Shown: positions 1 to 9,488, counted from the first letter of the stretch. The stretch is 64,000 bases of DNA from Aminithiophilus ramosus (GCF_018069705.1 NZ_CP072943.1:2295453-2359452), one strand, 5' to 3'. The notes: a model not told the origin generated them from the sequence alone. Translations and numbers: made by a program.

Positions 1-744
1 GGAGGCCACCTCGTCGCGACCCTCGTCGGAAAAGGAGACCGTCAGGTCCCCCTCGGCGAAGCGGGCCACGAGACCTTCGAGGCGGGCCAGGGGACGGGTG
101 ATGGCGCGGCCGATGAGAAGCCCCGCCAGAGAGGCCAGAAGCAGAGCCGCCACGGAGAGAATCAGAAGCTGCCTGACGGCCCCGGCGTTGGCCGCGGCGA
201 CCGAGTCCCTCCGCTCGTCGGCGTCACTCTCCTGGTCGGCGGCGAAACGGGCCAGGGCGGCCTGATAGGCCTCGCCGAGAGGGGCCGTGTGATCGCGGAA
301 CAACTCGTAGGCCTCGCCCTTTCTGTTGATGCGGGCCAGGGCGAGGACCTCTTCCAGATCGTCCCGGAAGATCCTCCGGGTCTCCTCGACCTGGTCCAAC
401 AGGCGCAGGTCCCCCTCATCAAGGTCGGCCTGGCGGATCCGGACGATGTCCTCGTCGGCGCGGCGGCTCCGATCGGCTATCTCGCTGCCGAGGGCGGCCT
501 TGTCCTCCTCGTTTTCGGTAAGCATGAGATGATAAATATCGCGCTCGACGGCTCGGGCGTGAACTCTGATGTCGTTGGCCAGGAGGGCCGGCGTGAAGAC
601 GTTTTCATAGAGATCGGCGAGATCCTTCCCGGCCCGGTCGGCCGCCCTGTATCCGATGAAGCCGACGGCGACGAGAGAAGAGGAAAGAATGGCGACGAGG
701 AGAGAGAGTTTGCCGAAAGTTTTCATGCGTCGGAAGAAGGACAT
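1..744 (-). CDS. Methyl-accepting chemotaxis protein, N-terminal part (cut by window edge)
   Basis: The first 248 codons of a membrane chemoreceptor; the rest lies before position 1. Reading inward from 744, the protein has a short basic start, a first membrane helix (about residues 11-30, LSLLVAILSSSLVAVGF), a periplasmic helical region of about 150 residues of the four-helix-bundle type, a second membrane helix (about 190-212, LLILSVAALLLASLAGLLIG) and a HAMP domain beginning at RAITRPLARLEGLVARF. These place the sensor outside the membrane and the missing signalling domain in the cytoplasm, where it would control CheA. The ATG at 744 has AAGAGG nine bases upstream; a second ATG at 726 is possible. 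A HAMP-containing histidine kinase or diguanylate cyclase would look the same in this part, so the MCP call rests on the 4HB-HAMP layout. Confidence 0.8.
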   Translation of the reverse strand, partial: MSFFRRMKTFGKLSLLVAILSSSLVAVGFIGYRAADRAGKDLADLYENVFTPALLANDIRVHARAVERDIYHLMLTENEEDKAALGSEIADRSRRADEDIVRIRQADLDEGDLRLLDQVEETRRIFRDDLEEVLALARINRKGEAYELFRDHTAPLGEAYQAALARFAADQESDADERRDSVAAANAGAVRQLLILSVAALLLASLAGLLIGRAITRPLARLEGLVARFAEGDLTVSFSDEGRDEVAS

Positions 745-934
745 GGGAAAGACCTCTTTTCGAATGGGATGGGTGAAACATCTGAAAAACCGCGGCCCCT
801 TCGCTCCATTTGTCCCGTTTCTGGTATATGATACAAGAAAGAGTATTTTGGATTCCTTTCCCCGGAAAGGACGGATCATCCGTCTCGTCTCTAATGTTTT
901 ATTCATCTTTATTCGGAGAAACCCTTTTTCTCGA

Positions 935-964
935 ATCTATTCGTTATTTATATAACGAATAGAT
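935..964. repeat. Perfect 13-bp inverted repeat, AT-rich
   Basis: Arms ATCTATTCGTTAT and ATAACGAATAGAT are exact reverse complements separated by TTAT. It lies about 190 bp upstream of the chemoreceptor start in an AT-rich pocket of otherwise GC-rich DNA. There is no GC stem plus T run, so it is a poor terminator; an operator for a dimeric regulator is the simplest reading, but the partner is unknown. Confidence 0.6.
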
Positions 965-1041
965 GATCCCCCCGACATCGGGGACAAAAAAAGGTCCCTC
1001 TTTTGCGACGGGGAAACGAACCTCCGATTTCCTTGAATCTC

Positions 1042-1050
1042 TGCTATAAT
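1042..1050 (+). promoter_or_regulatory. Extended -10 promoter-like site TGCTATAAT
   Basis: TGC followed by a consensus TATAAT hexamer at 1045-1050 is an excellent extended -10 element; no good -35 is visible 17 bp upstream. It would fire rightward into 1057-1330, where no gene is apparent, so either a small RNA is made here or the match is fortuitous. Confidence 0.35.
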
Positions 1051-1327
1051 GCCCTCTCGGCGAAAAGAGCAGGCCGCCGCGAAGGCCGAAAAAAGGGAGA
1101 GAACGCTTTCGGCGAAGGGCGGCCGTGACGGCAGCGGGCGCCGTGATCCTACGGCGAGACGATCCTCTCGGGGCGGAAGCCGCAGACGGACAAGGCGCCT
1201 CGGCGGCCCGCCGCGCGAAAAAAGCAGGGGCCACCCGGAAGACTGTGAAGAGGGGGAGAGGACGGTGCCATCGGCCTCTCCCCGCCGAGGACGGCAGAGA
1301 CGCAGACGACGGTCTCCTCGGGGGAAC

Positions 1328-1591
1328 TCAGGATCGATCGAGCCTCCGGCCCCCTCCGAGGCGGAGGGGACGCCCCTCCTCCGCCGGGGAGAGGCGGACG
1401 AAGAGCTCGCCACGCTCGAGGCCCAGATGTCCTTCGAGAGCGCCCAGAGCCTCGACGCTGGGAAGGCTGCGGCCGAGCTCCCACGACAGCAGCGTCTGCC
1501 GCCGGACGCCCACCATGTTCGCCAAAGTTTGCTGGGTCATTCCCAGCGACACCCTTCTCGCCCGGAGAGCGGCACCCAGGTCCTTTTTCAA
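1328..1591 (-). CDS. XRE-family (Cro/CI-type) DNA-binding regulator, small
   Basis: An 87-residue protein that is almost entirely one helix-turn-helix of the Cro/CI type: LRARRVSLGMTQQTLANMVG followed by recognition helix VRRQTLLSWELGRS and the SLPSVEALGALEGHLGL helix. It has no effector domain and probably binds DNA as a dimer. A perfect GGAGGTGAT (1596-1604) lies just upstream: an ATG at 1597 is too close to it, so the TTG at 1591, eight bases from GGAGG, is preferred. The gene is divergent from another XRE regulator starting at 1746, whose recognition helix also reads GVRRQT; the two probably share operators in the 154-bp gap. The C-terminus is proline/arginine-rich and may be disordered. 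Confidence 0.75.
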   Translation of the reverse strand: MKKDLGAALRARRVSLGMTQQTLANMVGVRRQTLLSWELGRSLPSVEALGALEGHLGLERGELFVRLSPAEEGRPLRLGGGRRLDRS

Positions 1592-1745
1592 GAACATCAC
1601 CTCCGTTTATGTGCGTTTTCAACTGCATGGTAGCATCTATTCCCTCTAAGTCAATAGAAACGTACTTGAAATGTTTTATTGAGCGATCTTGCCCTTTGCT
1701 TCCCATCCATGTACGCTCATGCGGACATCGAAGGGGGGGGATGAC

Positions 1746-2465
1746 GTGGCTGCGGAGAAAATTTGGGGCGATACCTTACGAAAGGCCCGGAAACGCCTGG
1801 GATTGAAACAGGAAGATCTGGCCCAGGTCCTCGGCGTGCGGAGACAGACCGTCGGCGCCTGGGAAAAGGGGACGACATCGCCGGATATCGCGGTCTTGAG
1901 CAGGGTCGCCGCCACGCTGAAGACTTCCGTCTCGTATCTCGTCGGCGAAACGGAAGACCCCCGTCCCCCATCGGAGACGGGTTCCTTCGGAAAGACTCCC
2001 TTTCGATCCGACACAGAGACAGGCGGGATGGCATTGACAGGGGAAACGCACACGGGAAGGGGGGCGAACCGCGCCGGAGAGGGGGAGAGCCTCACGATCG
2101 AGCTCGCTCTGCCCTCGGGACGGACCGTCGCGGCCTCCCCCAAACAGGTCGAGGCCTACCGCGACTGGGAGCGGGACCGCGACGCCGCCAAGACGCTCAC
2201 CGTCGCCGCCACCCTCGGAATTCCCCTGAGCGATATGGTGCCCCGCGAAACCTCCGAGGGCTACCCCACGGAAAGGCACCGGAACCTGGCGGCGATCGTC
2301 AAGCTCGCCACCGCGGGCCACTGCCGCGACGCCCTGCCCGAAAGGGACGCCGACATCCTGCGCCGGATCGCCGAAGAGGACATCTGCCACATTCTGGCCA
2401 TCGTCAGGGAAACCCTGCGGTGGAAACTCGATCAGATCTTCAGGGACAAGAAGGGAGACCGCTGA
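1746..2465 (+). CDS. XRE-family regulator with C-terminal extension
   Basis: About 239 residues. Residues 5-65 form a Cro/CI helix-turn-helix (TLRKARKRLGLKQEDLAQVL, then GVRRQTVGAWEKGTTSPDI, then LSRVAATLKTSVSYLVGE), a classic phage-repressor-like layout. A low-complexity linker follows, then a helical C-terminal region of unknown fold containing a Cys/His pair (GHCRDALP) that I do not recognise. The GTG at 1746 is chosen because AAGGGGGGG lies six to fourteen bases upstream; in-frame ATGs at 1689 and 1719 have no ribosome site. The divergent neighbour has a nearly identical recognition helix, which suggests paralogues binding related operators. The target genes are not evident. Confidence 0.85.
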   Translation: MAAEKIWGDTLRKARKRLGLKQEDLAQVLGVRRQTVGAWEKGTTSPDIAVLSRVAATLKTSVSYLVGETEDPRPPSETGSFGKTPFRSDTETGGMALTGETHTGRGANRAGEGESLTIELALPSGRTVAASPKQVEAYRDWERDRDAAKTLTVAATLGIPLSDMVPRETSEGYPTERHRNLAAIVKLATAGHCRDALPERDADILRRIAEEDICHILAIVRETLRWKLDQIFRDKKGDR

Positions 2466-2628
2466 ACCCCGACGACGGTCTCCCTCTCGACTTTTTTCCT
2501 ATCGCCGCCGCGGCGGAAGCGCGGCTCCCCGGCCTTCGGGCCTCGCGCAGAGGAAGAATGACGATGGCCTTTCTCTCTTCTCTCCCCTATCATGGAGGAG
2601 GATCATTCCGAAGAAGAGAGGGGATTTC

Positions 2629-4608
2629 GTGGGCATCGCCACCGATCTCATCATCGTCGTCATCGTCGGCCTTCTGGGAGGCCTGGCGGCCCGGAAGCTC
2701 AACCAGCCCCTCATCCTGGGCTACATCCTGGCCGGGATCGCCGTGGGCCCCTTCACGGGCGGCGTCACCGTCTCCGACGTCGACGAGATCGAGCAGCTCG
2801 CCGAGATCGGCGTGGCCCTCCTCCTCTTTTCCTTAGGCCTGGAGTTCTCCCTCAAAAGCCTCAAACCCATCAGGGCCATCGCCCTGGGCGGCTCGGCGCT
2901 GCAGGTGCTCCTGACCCTCCTCGTCGGCTTCGCCCTGGGGCGCTATCTCGGCTGGGAGACGACGCCCTCCCTCTGGTTCTCCGTCGCCATCGCCTCGTCC
3001 AGCACGGCCGTCATCGCCAAGACCCTCGCGTCGCGAGGACAGATGGGAACCCTTTCGAGCCGCGTCATGTTGGGCATGTCCATCGTCCAGGACATTCTCG
3101 TCATCCCCCTCATGGTCATCATGATGAGCCTCGAGAGCTCGGGCGTCTCCCTCGTCGGCGTCCTCAAACCCCTGATCAAGGTCATCCTTTTCGTCGCCGC
3201 CATGCTCTACGCCGGGGCCCGCATCATCCCGCACCTCATGGAGCGCGTGGCCCGATGGGAATCGCGGGAGCTCTTCGTCCTGGCCGTGACGGCCACCGGC
3301 CTCGGCGTCGGCTATCTGACCTACTCCCTCGACCTCTCCTTCGCCTTCGGAGCCTTCATCGCCGGACTGGTCCTGAGCGAGTCCGATTACGGCCGGGCCG
3401 CCCTGAACGACCTCGTCCCCGTCCGGGACCTCTTCGGCCTCCTCTTTTTCGTCACCATCGGCATGCTCTTCGACCCCTCCTTCCTCGTCGCCCGCTGGAG
3501 GACCATCGCCGCCCTTCTGGCCGCCGTGACCCTCGCCCGAGGGACCATCCTGGCCGGGACGGGACGCCTCTTCGGCTACCGCAACGTCATCCCCCTGGCC
3601 CTCTTCCTGGGCATGATCCCCCTCTCGGAGATCGCCTTCATCGTCCTTCAGCGCGGACTGGACAGCGGCGCCATCCCCTACGACATCTACGCCCTGGCCC
3701 TGAACGTCGTCATCCTCTCCATGCTCCTGGGCCCCCTGGCGACGGGACTGACCGGTCCCGCCTACGGCCTCGTCAAGCGGCTGAAAAAACCCGACGCGAT
3801 CCGCACCGTCAATCTCCCCCCGACGGGCCTGGCCGACCATGTCGTCATCGCCGGAGGAGGAACCTTCGGGCGCCACATCGGCTTCGTCCTCCGCAGCCTG
3901 GAGCACCCCTACCTCATCATCGAGCCTCACCACGCCACCTTTCTCAAGGGACAGGAAGAGGGGCTGAGCCTGCTTTTCGGCGATCCGGGCCAGGACGCCA
4001 TCGTCGAGGCCGCCGGAATCGAAAGGGCCCGACTGCTCGTCATCACCCTCCGGGGAAGGCTGGAAACCCTCGATGTCTTCCGGGCCGCCCGGAAACGGAA
4101 CGGGACGATCCCCGTCATGGCCCGGGCCGAGAGCCGCGAGGACCGCCGCCTCCTCGAAGAGAGAGGGGTGACGCGCGTCATCGATCCCGAGATGGAGGCC
4201 GGGCTCGAGATGGCCCGCCAGGCCCTGCTTCAGCTCGACGTGCCCGCCACGGTCGTCCATAGGGAGATCGAGACGCTGAGACGTGCCGGTCAGGCCGACC
4301 CCTTCGACGGCCGCCCCGAACACGAGGCCCTCTCCCGCCTGCGCAGGGCGACGGAACGCATTCAGCTCGAGTGGATCTACCTTCACGAGGGCAACCCCCT
4401 CGTCGGCAAGAGGCTTTCGGAGACGCCCATCCGCTCCGGCTTCGGCCTCTCCGTCGTGGCCGTCGGACGGGACGAGAACGCTTTCCCCGACGTCACGGGC
4501 TCCCTCGTCCTCCGCGCGGGAGACTACGTCGCCGTCGTGGGGACTCAGGAGCAGAACCGGCGCTTCGTCGAGGCCTTCGGCACGAAGAGGGCGCGGAGCG
4601 AGCCCTGA
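2629..4608 (+). CDS. KefB/KefC-type monovalent cation:proton antiporter with RCK domains
   Basis: A 659-residue inner-membrane transporter of the CPA2 family. Residues 1 to about 385 are a Na+/H+ exchanger domain with roughly twelve hydrophobic segments, including the family strings NQPLILGYILAGI near the start and LLLFSLGLEFS around residue 67. Residues 400-520 are an RCK/TrkA-N nucleotide-binding domain with glycine-rich loop GGGTFGRHIG and the later DPGQDAIVEAAGI strand; residues 555-650 form a TrkA-C ligand domain ending GDYVAVVGTQEQ. This is the layout of K+ or Na+ efflux systems gated by nucleotide or redox ligands. The GTG start at 2629 follows AGAGAGGGG. No KefF/KefG ancillary gene is adjacent. 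Confidence 0.92.
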   Translation: MGIATDLIIVVIVGLLGGLAARKLNQPLILGYILAGIAVGPFTGGVTVSDVDEIEQLAEIGVALLLFSLGLEFSLKSLKPIRAIALGGSALQVLLTLLVGFALGRYLGWETTPSLWFSVAIASSSTAVIAKTLASRGQMGTLSSRVMLGMSIVQDILVIPLMVIMMSLESSGVSLVGVLKPLIKVILFVAAMLYAGARIIPHLMERVARWESRELFVLAVTATGLGVGYLTYSLDLSFAFGAFIAGLVLSESDYGRAALNDLVPVRDLFGLLFFVTIGMLFDPSFLVARWRTIAALLAAVTLARGTILAGTGRLFGYRNVIPLALFLGMIPLSEIAFIVLQRGLDSGAIPYDIYALALNVVILSMLLGPLATGLTGPAYGLVKRLKKPDAIRTVNLPPTGLADHVVIAGGGTFGRHIGFVLRSLEHPYLIIEPHHATFLKGQEEGLSLLFGDPGQDAIVEAAGIERARLLVITLRGRLETLDVFRAARKRNGTIPVMARAESREDRRLLEERGVTRVIDPEMEAGLEMARQALLQLDVPATVVHREIETLRRAGQADPFDGRPEHEALSRLRRATERIQLEWIYLHEGNPLVGKRLSETPIRSGFGLSVVAVGRDENAFPDVTGSLVLRAGDYVAVVGTQEQNRRFVEAFGTKRARSEP

Positions 4609-4742
4609 CCGCCGGGGTATACAGGAGCCTTTTCGCGATCTCCCTCCTTGCCATCGGCAGGCCTTCGGCCCTAAAATAAAGTGGGTTTGTTCTATCCCTC
4701 TCTCCGCGACGGGGAGTGTCCTCTCGAAAAGGGGGGTTGGTG

Positions 4743-5705
4743 ATGGGCATCGAAGCCACGACGGCCATGAGGCCCGAGAGTCTTTCGTCTCTCTACGGAG
4801 GGGGGAAGGTCTCGACGGAGGCGAAGTCGGTCCCGGCCTCCTCCGCCCAGGAGCGGAGCCGGGAGCTGAGCCGTGCCGAGGCGCGCCTTCTCCAGGAGGA
4901 GCGGACCCTCACGGGAGACCCCAAGGTCCGCGACGCCTCCGTCCAGTACGAGTACACCATCGGCCCCGACGGCAAACGCTACATCACGGGAGCCCGCGTC
5001 ACCTACAGCGAAGAGGGCGGAAGCTCCGCCTCCTCGGCCGATCGCGAGGAGAACCTCTCCTCCGATCTCGGCCGTCAGGTCGACCTCGCCTCCTCTTCGG
5101 CCGAAGAGGATCTCGAGGAGGAGGCCGCCGTCGACGAGCTCCGCAAGATCGACAGGGAGGTCCGGGCCCACGAGGCGGCCCACATGGCCGCCGGCGGCCC
5201 CTACGCCGGGGCCGTCTCCTACACCTATGTCCAGGGCCCCGACGGAGCCAGCTACGCCGTCGGCGGCGAAGTCCCCATCTCCGCCCCGGCGGGGCGCACG
5301 CCGGAGGAGACGATCCGCATCATGGAACAGGCCCGCTCGGCCGCCCTGGCACCGGGCGCCCCTTCGGCGCAGGATTTCAGGGTCGCCTCCAAGGCCTCGG
5401 CCGCCGTGACCCAGGCCCGGCAGGAGCTCTCCCGAAGGGGAGACGGAGAGGACTCGCAGGAGGACGGAGCCCTTCCCCTCGCGCCGGACGAGCCGACGAC
5501 GCCGGAGCGTTCCTCCGATTCCGCGGCGGACTCCGACGGGACGAGGACCTCGCCGTCGGACCGGCGCGAGCCCGATCTTCTCTTCTCCTTCATCGCCTCC
5601 GAAGAGGACCGGGACCAGCTCCTCCAGGCCTACAGCGCCCCCTGGGCGATGGGACGAAACGACGGATCGGGGGCGACCTACCTCGGAGCGGGCCTCGTCG
5701 CCTAG
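4743..5705 (+). CDS. SprA-related family protein (putative metalloprotease fold)
   Basis: A 320-residue protein of the SprA-related family (Pfam PF12118 from memory). The diagnostic block runs from about residue 141: RAHEAAHMAAGG, then PYAGAVSYTYVQGPDG, then YAVGGEVPI. HEAAH (H143-H147) has the HExxH form of a zinc peptidase, although activity has not been established for this family as far as I know. N- and C-terminal flanks are Ser/Glu-rich and probably disordered; no signal peptide is seen. The ATG at 4743 follows GGGGGG. It stands alone between kefB-like and pheA genes with short gaps on both sides. Confidence 0.85.
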   Translation: MGIEATTAMRPESLSSLYGGGKVSTEAKSVPASSAQERSRELSRAEARLLQEERTLTGDPKVRDASVQYEYTIGPDGKRYITGARVTYSEEGGSSASSADREENLSSDLGRQVDLASSSAEEDLEEEAAVDELRKIDREVRAHEAAHMAAGGPYAGAVSYTYVQGPDGASYAVGGEVPISAPAGRTPEETIRIMEQARSAALAPGAPSAQDFRVASKASAAVTQARQELSRRGDGEDSQEDGALPLAPDEPTTPERSSDSAADSDGTRTSPSDRREPDLLFSFIASEEDRDQLLQAYSAPWAMGRNDGSGATYLGAGLVA

Positions 5706-5735
5706 ACCGAAGGCGCCTCCGAAGGCGAGAACGCC

Positions 5736-5763
5736 GTCAAGTGGCCCGGTCGGGCCACTTGAC
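5736..5763. terminator. Strong hairpin between the SprA-like gene and pheA
   Basis: GTCAAGTGGCCCG and its exact complement CGGGCCACTTGAC form a 13-bp palindrome; a second small GGGGC/GCCCC hairpin follows at about 5772. There is no T run, so termination would be imperfect; alternatively it protects or regulates the pheA messenger. Confidence 0.45.
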
Positions 5764-5801
5764 CGTATTCCGGGGCAAGGCCCCGACGAAAAGGAGTCGC
5801 C

Positions 5802-6881
5802 ATGAACGAAGCCGAACTGCACCGTCTCCGCCAGGCCATCGACGACGTCGACGAAGCGCTCGCCCTCCTCCTGGAAAAGCGGCAGGCCCTCGCCCGGTCC
5901 GTCGGCGAGGCCAAGGGGGAATCGCCCGTCTTCGACCCGGCCCGGGAGCGCACCGTCATCGAAAGGCTCAAGGGCAGACACCCGAGCCTGGACGGCAAAG
6001 GCCTGGAGGCGATCCAGCGCGAAGTCATCTCCCTCTGCCGGGCCGTCCAGCAGCGCCCCCGGGTGGCCCTCATGGGCCCCGAGGGCTCCTTCTCCCAGCA
6101 GGCCGCCCATGCCGGGCTGGGACATTCCATCGACCCCGTCTTCACCGCCGGTCCCTGGGAGGCCTTCGCCGCCCTGGAACGGGGCGAGGCCACTCTGGCC
6201 GTCGTCCCCATCGAGAACACCATCGAAGGCGTCGTCTACGCCACCCTCGACGCCTTCGCCAAGGCCCCGACGGACCTGGCCATCGTCGGCGAGGTCCGTC
6301 TGCCGATCCGTCACGTCCTGGCCACGGGCGGCTGTTCCCTCGAGGAGATCGTCGAGGTCCGCTCCCACCCTCAGGCCCTGGCCCAATGCCGCCTCTGGCT
6401 GACCGCCCATCTGGCCGGGACGCCCCAGAAACCCTCGTCGACGACGAGCGGCGCCGCCCAGGAGGCCTCGGCCGAGAGGGGAATCGCCGCCATCTGCAGC
6501 GAGGCCGCCGCCCTCTCCCGGGGGCTGACGATCCTCCGCCGCTCCATCCAGGACCAGCCCAACAACAGGACCCGCTTCTGGATCGTCGGCCGCGACCCCT
6601 CCAGGCCGGGGCAGGGGGCCAAGACCTCCCTCCTCTTCTACGTCGCCCATCGGCCGGGGTCGCTTCTGGGCGCCCTCGAACCCCTGAGGGAGGCCCAGCG
6701 GAACCTCACCTTCATCCAGTCCCGCCCCCTGCCGGAGAACCCCTTCGAGTACGTCTTCTTCCTCGACGTCGAGGGCGACGCCGGGGAAGAGCCTCTCGCC
6801 TCGGCTCTGAAGGCCATGGGCGAACAGTGCTTCCGGCTGCGCGTCCTCGGCTCCTACCCCTGCGGCGACTCCGCCATCTGA
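5802..6881 (+). CDS. pheA: Bifunctional chorismate mutase / prephenate dehydratase (P-protein)
   Basis: A 359-residue enzyme converting chorismate to prephenate and on to phenylpyruvate, the route to phenylalanine. Residues 1-85 are an AroQ-type chorismate mutase (LRQAIDDVDEALALLLEKR, with the conserved arginines); residues 88-265 are the prephenate dehydratase (VALMGPEGSFSQQAA, VVPIENTIEGVV, and the catalytic NRTRFWIVGR at about 258); residues 275-350 are an ACT domain (HRPGSLLGALEPL, then IQSRPLPENPFEYVFFLDVEG-type ESRP region) that binds phenylalanine for feedback inhibition. Length fits the two-domain-plus-ACT class. It is transcribed towards the trp operon and its last 28 bases overlap the 3' end of trpA tail to tail. 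Confidence 0.95.
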   Translation: MNEAELHRLRQAIDDVDEALALLLEKRQALARSVGEAKGESPVFDPARERTVIERLKGRHPSLDGKGLEAIQREVISLCRAVQQRPRVALMGPEGSFSQQAAHAGLGHSIDPVFTAGPWEAFAALERGEATLAVVPIENTIEGVVYATLDAFAKAPTDLAIVGEVRLPIRHVLATGGCSLEEIVEVRSHPQALAQCRLWLTAHLAGTPQKPSSTTSGAAQEASAERGIAAICSEAAALSRGLTILRRSIQDQPNNRTRFWIVGRDPSRPGQGAKTSLLFYVAHRPGSLLGALEPLREAQRNLTFIQSRPLPENPFEYVFFLDVEGDAGEEPLASALKAMGEQCFRLRVLGSYPCGDSAI

Positions 6882-7666
6882 AGGCCGTCGAGGGCCTCGC
6901 GCAGCTCCGCCACCATGCGGCGCGTCTCCTCCAGGAGGCGCGCCGCGTCGCCTTGACAGGTCTCGGCGAGGCGCACCAGGGCGCTGCCGACGACGACGCC
7001 GTCGGCCAGAGAGGCGCAGAGTCGGGCCTTTTCGGGGCCGTCGATGCCGAAGCCCAGAGCCAGGGGGAGATCGGTCGTCTCTCTCACCCGAGCCATGTAG
7101 GCCTCGAGATCGCCGTGGAGGGCCTTGCCCGTCCCCGTCACGCCCAGAAGGGAGACGCAGTAGAGGAAGCCCCGGCTCCTGCGCCCCACCTCGACGAGAC
7201 GGTCCGAGGCGGCGTTGGGCGTCGCCATGAGGACGGCGTCGACGCCCCGTCGCTCCAGGGCCCCGTAGAGGAGCTCTCCCTCGTCGTAGGGGAGATCGGG
7301 AACGATGACGCCGGACAGGCCCGATTCGGCGGCGTCGCGGGCGAATCGCTCCTCGCCGTAGTTCAGGATGGGGTTGTAATAGCCCATGAGGACGAGAGGG
7401 GCCCCGATCTTCCCCTTCAGGCCCGCGGCCAGATCGAGAATCCCGGCCAGAGTGGCCCCCCTGCGGAGGGCCCTCTGGCCCGCCGCCTGGATGACGGGGC
7501 CGTCGGCCTGGGGGTCGGAGAAGGGAACGCCCAGCTCGATGACGTCGGCGCCGGAGGCGTCGAGACAGAGGATGCGGTCGGCCGTGACGGCCATGTCGGG
7601 GTCGCCTGCCGTGATGTAGGTGACGAGGGCCTTGCGGCCCCCGAAGGCCCGAGAAAGACGGCTCAT
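6854..7666 (-). CDS. trpA: Tryptophan synthase alpha subunit
   Basis: A 270-residue TIM-barrel protein that cleaves indole-3-glycerol phosphate to indole and glyceraldehyde phosphate, passing indole to TrpB. The catalytic glutamate is in [17 protein letters not shown] and the aspartate in the same string; the phosphate-binding [10 protein letters not shown] and VVVGSALV motifs follow. Its ATG at 7666 overlaps the stop of trpB by four bases (ATGA), so translation is coupled. It is the last gene of the trp operon and ends inside the 3' end of pheA, so the two transcripts converge without room for a conventional terminator. Confidence 0.96.
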   Translation of the reverse strand: MSRLSRAFGGRKALVTYITAGDPDMAVTADRILCLDASGADVIELGVPFSDPQADGPVIQAAGQRALRRGATLAGILDLAAGLKGKIGAPLVLMGYYNPILNYGEERFARDAAESGLSGVIVPDLPYDEGELLYGALERRGVDAVLMATPNAASDRLVEVGRRSRGFLYCVSLLGVTGTGKALHGDLEAYMARVRETTDLPLALGFGIDGPEKARLCASLADGVVVGSALVRLAETCQGDAARLLEETRRMVAELREALDGLQMAESPQG

Positions 7667-8844
7667 GACTGTTTCTCTCCCTTCCGAAGATAGGACGCGA
7701 TCGATTCCATGTCCTTGTCGCCCCGGCCCGAAAGGCAGACGACGAGGACCTTCCCGGCCAGGCCGGGGGCCTGCTTCATCGTCTCCGCCAGGGCGTGGGA
7801 GCTTTCCAGGGCCGGGATGATCCCCTCGAGGCGGCAGAGGAGCCGAAAGGCCTCGACGGCCTCGTCGTCGGTGACGGAAACGTACCGGGCCCGGCCCGAC
7901 TCCTTGAGGAAGCTGTGCTCGGGCCCCACGCCGGGGTAGTCCAGACCGGCCGAGAGGGAATAGGCCTCGACGACCTGGCCGTCGCCGTCCTGGAGAAGGT
8001 AGGATCGGCTGCCGTGAAGGACGCCGACGCGCCCCGCCCCCAGAGTGGCGGCGTGCTCCCCCGTCTCGACGCCCCGACCGGCCGCCTCGACGCCGACGAG
8101 GGCGACGGGATCGTCGAGGAAGGGATAAAAGAGCCCCATGGCGTTGCTGCCGCCGCCGACGCAGGCCAGGAGCACGTCGGGAAGACGTCCCTCGTCGGCC
8201 AGGATCTGACGGCGCGCCTCGTCGCCGATGACGCGCTGGAAATCGCGGACCATCATGGGGTAGGGATGGGGCCCGACGACGGAGCCGATGATGTAGTGCG
8301 TCTCCTCGACGGTGGCCGCCCAGTGGCGGATCGCCTCGTTGGTGGCGTCCTTGAGCGTTCCCGTCCCCGACGTGACGGGAACGACTTCCGAGCCGAGGAG
8401 CTTCATGCGCTCCACGTTCACGGCCTGGCGACGCATGTCCTCTTCGCCCATGAAGACGGTGCACTCCAGGCCGAAACGGGCCGCCGCCGTGGCCGTCGCC
8501 ACGCCGTGCTGTCCCGCCCCCGTCTCGGCGATGACGCGCCTCTTGCCCAGACGGCGGGCCACGAGGGCCTGGCCCAGGGCGTTGTTGATCTTGTGGGCCC
8601 CCGTGTGATTCAGATCTTCCCTCTTGAGGTAGATCCTGGCCCCGCCCAGATGGGCCGTGAGCCTTTCGGCGAAATAGAGGGGCGTGGGCCTGCCGCCGAA
8701 ACGGCTCAGCAGAAAGGCCAGCTCCTCCTGAAAGGCCGCCTCGTCGCGGAGGGCCCTGTAGGTCCTCTCGAGTTCGTCGAGGGCCGCCATCAGCGTTTCG
8801 GGCACGTAGCGCCCCCCGAAGGGGCCGTAATAGCCTCGTTTCAT
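7663..8844 (-). CDS. trpB: Tryptophan synthase beta subunit
   Basis: A 393-residue PLP enzyme condensing indole with serine. The PLP lysine is in the [13 protein letters not shown] string, the catalytic glutamate in [11 protein letters not shown], and the phosphate-binding loop is [10 protein letters not shown]. Length and N-terminal [11 protein letters not shown] motif are those of the TrpB1 type that works with TrpA. ATGA overlaps join it to trpF upstream and trpA downstream. Confidence 0.97.
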   Translation of the reverse strand: MKRGYYGPFGGRYVPETLMAALDELERTYRALRDEAAFQEELAFLLSRFGGRPTPLYFAERLTAHLGGARIYLKREDLNHTGAHKINNALGQALVARRLGKRRVIAETGAGQHGVATATAAARFGLECTVFMGEEDMRRQAVNVERMKLLGSEVVPVTSGTGTLKDATNEAIRHWAATVEETHYIIGSVVGPHPYPMMVRDFQRVIGDEARRQILADEGRLPDVLLACVGGGSNAMGLFYPFLDDPVALVGVEAAGRGVETGEHAATLGAGRVGVLHGSRSYLLQDGDGQVVEAYSLSAGLDYPGVGPEHSFLKESGRARYVSVTDDEAVEAFRLLCRLEGIIPALESSHALAETMKQAPGLAGKVLVVCLSGRGDKDMESIASYLRKGEKQS

Positions 8845-9488
8845 CCTCTTCCTCTCCCTTCCCCGACAGGTCCCGGACGTCCCAGGACCCTCATGGCCTC
8901 TTCCATCAGACGACGATCCTTGACGCCCGGCGCCGATTCGAGACGGCTGTTGAGATCGACGGCATCGGGCCCGACGGCCTCGACGGCCCTCTTCAGGTTT
9001 TCCGGCCCCAGGCCGCCGGCCAGAACGATAGGTCTACCGAAATCAAAGCCTCGAAGCACATTCCAGTCGAAGGAACGGCCCGTCCCGCCCCGCTTTCCTC
9101 CCCACTTCGTGTCCAGGAGGAAGGCGTCGGCCACGCCGCCGTAGTCCCTGGCCCTGTCGAGGTCGCCCCTCTCGGCGACGGAGAGGGCCACGATACGTCG
9201 CAGAGGGACAGAGGCGACGAGGTCCGGCGTCTCGCCTCCGTGAAACTGGACGGCGTCGAAAAGCCTGGAGGCGACGAGACGGTCCAGCTCCTCCTCGGCG
9301 GCGCCGGCCACGACGGCCACGACGGCCACGAAGGGAGGGACGAGAGGCCTCAGGGCCGCCACGGCCTCGAAGGTGACGCGGCGGGGGCTCGTCGGGACGA
9401 GGATGAAGCCCAGGGCGTCGAAGCCCAGCTCGACGGCGGCCCTCACGTCCTCGGGCCGGGTGAGGCCGCAGAGCTTGACCCGCGTCAT
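8841..9488 (-). CDS. trpF: Phosphoribosylanthranilate isomerase
   Basis: A 215-residue TIM-barrel enzyme performing the Amadori rearrangement of phosphoribosylanthranilate. The catalytic cysteine is in [15 protein letters not shown] and the catalytic aspartate in [15 protein letters not shown]; the phosphate site is [10 protein letters not shown]. It is separate from trpC, unlike the fused enterobacterial enzyme, and overlaps trpC and trpB by four bases each. Confidence 0.95.
   Translation of the reverse strand: MTRVKLCGLTRPEDVRAAVELGFDALGFILVPTSPRRVTFEAVAALRPLVPPFVAVVAVVAGAAEEELDRLVASRLFDAVQFHGGETPDLVASVPLRRIVALSVAERGDLDRARDYGGVADAFLLDTKWGGKRGGTGRSFDWNVLRGFDFGRPIVLAGGLGPENLKRAVEAVGPDAVDLNSRLESAPGVKDRRLMEEAMRVLGRPGPVGEGRGRG

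Larger units (their letters stand above)
745..1327. other. Intergenic stretch with no convincing gene
   Basis: Holds the upstream region of the chemoreceptor gene, a perfect AT-rich palindrome (935-964), a short GC hairpin just after it (CCCCGACATCGGGG near 967) and an extended -10 promoter-like site. Several open frames cross 1049-1330 but they are arginine-rich, lack ribosome sites and look like frames opened by high GC content. I see no protein-coding gene here. Confidence 0.6.

Noticed and set aside
1049-1633. Long arginine/proline-rich open frames across 1049-1650 on the plus strand
   Set aside because: They overlap the XRE gene antisense, have no ribosome site and are made of residues expected from random GC-rich codons.
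2833-4386. Large open frames opposite the antiporter gene and, likewise, opposite ndvB, the cassette helicase and the chemotaxis/permease genes
   Set aside because: They mirror the codon positions of strongly supported genes and contain no recognisable domains.
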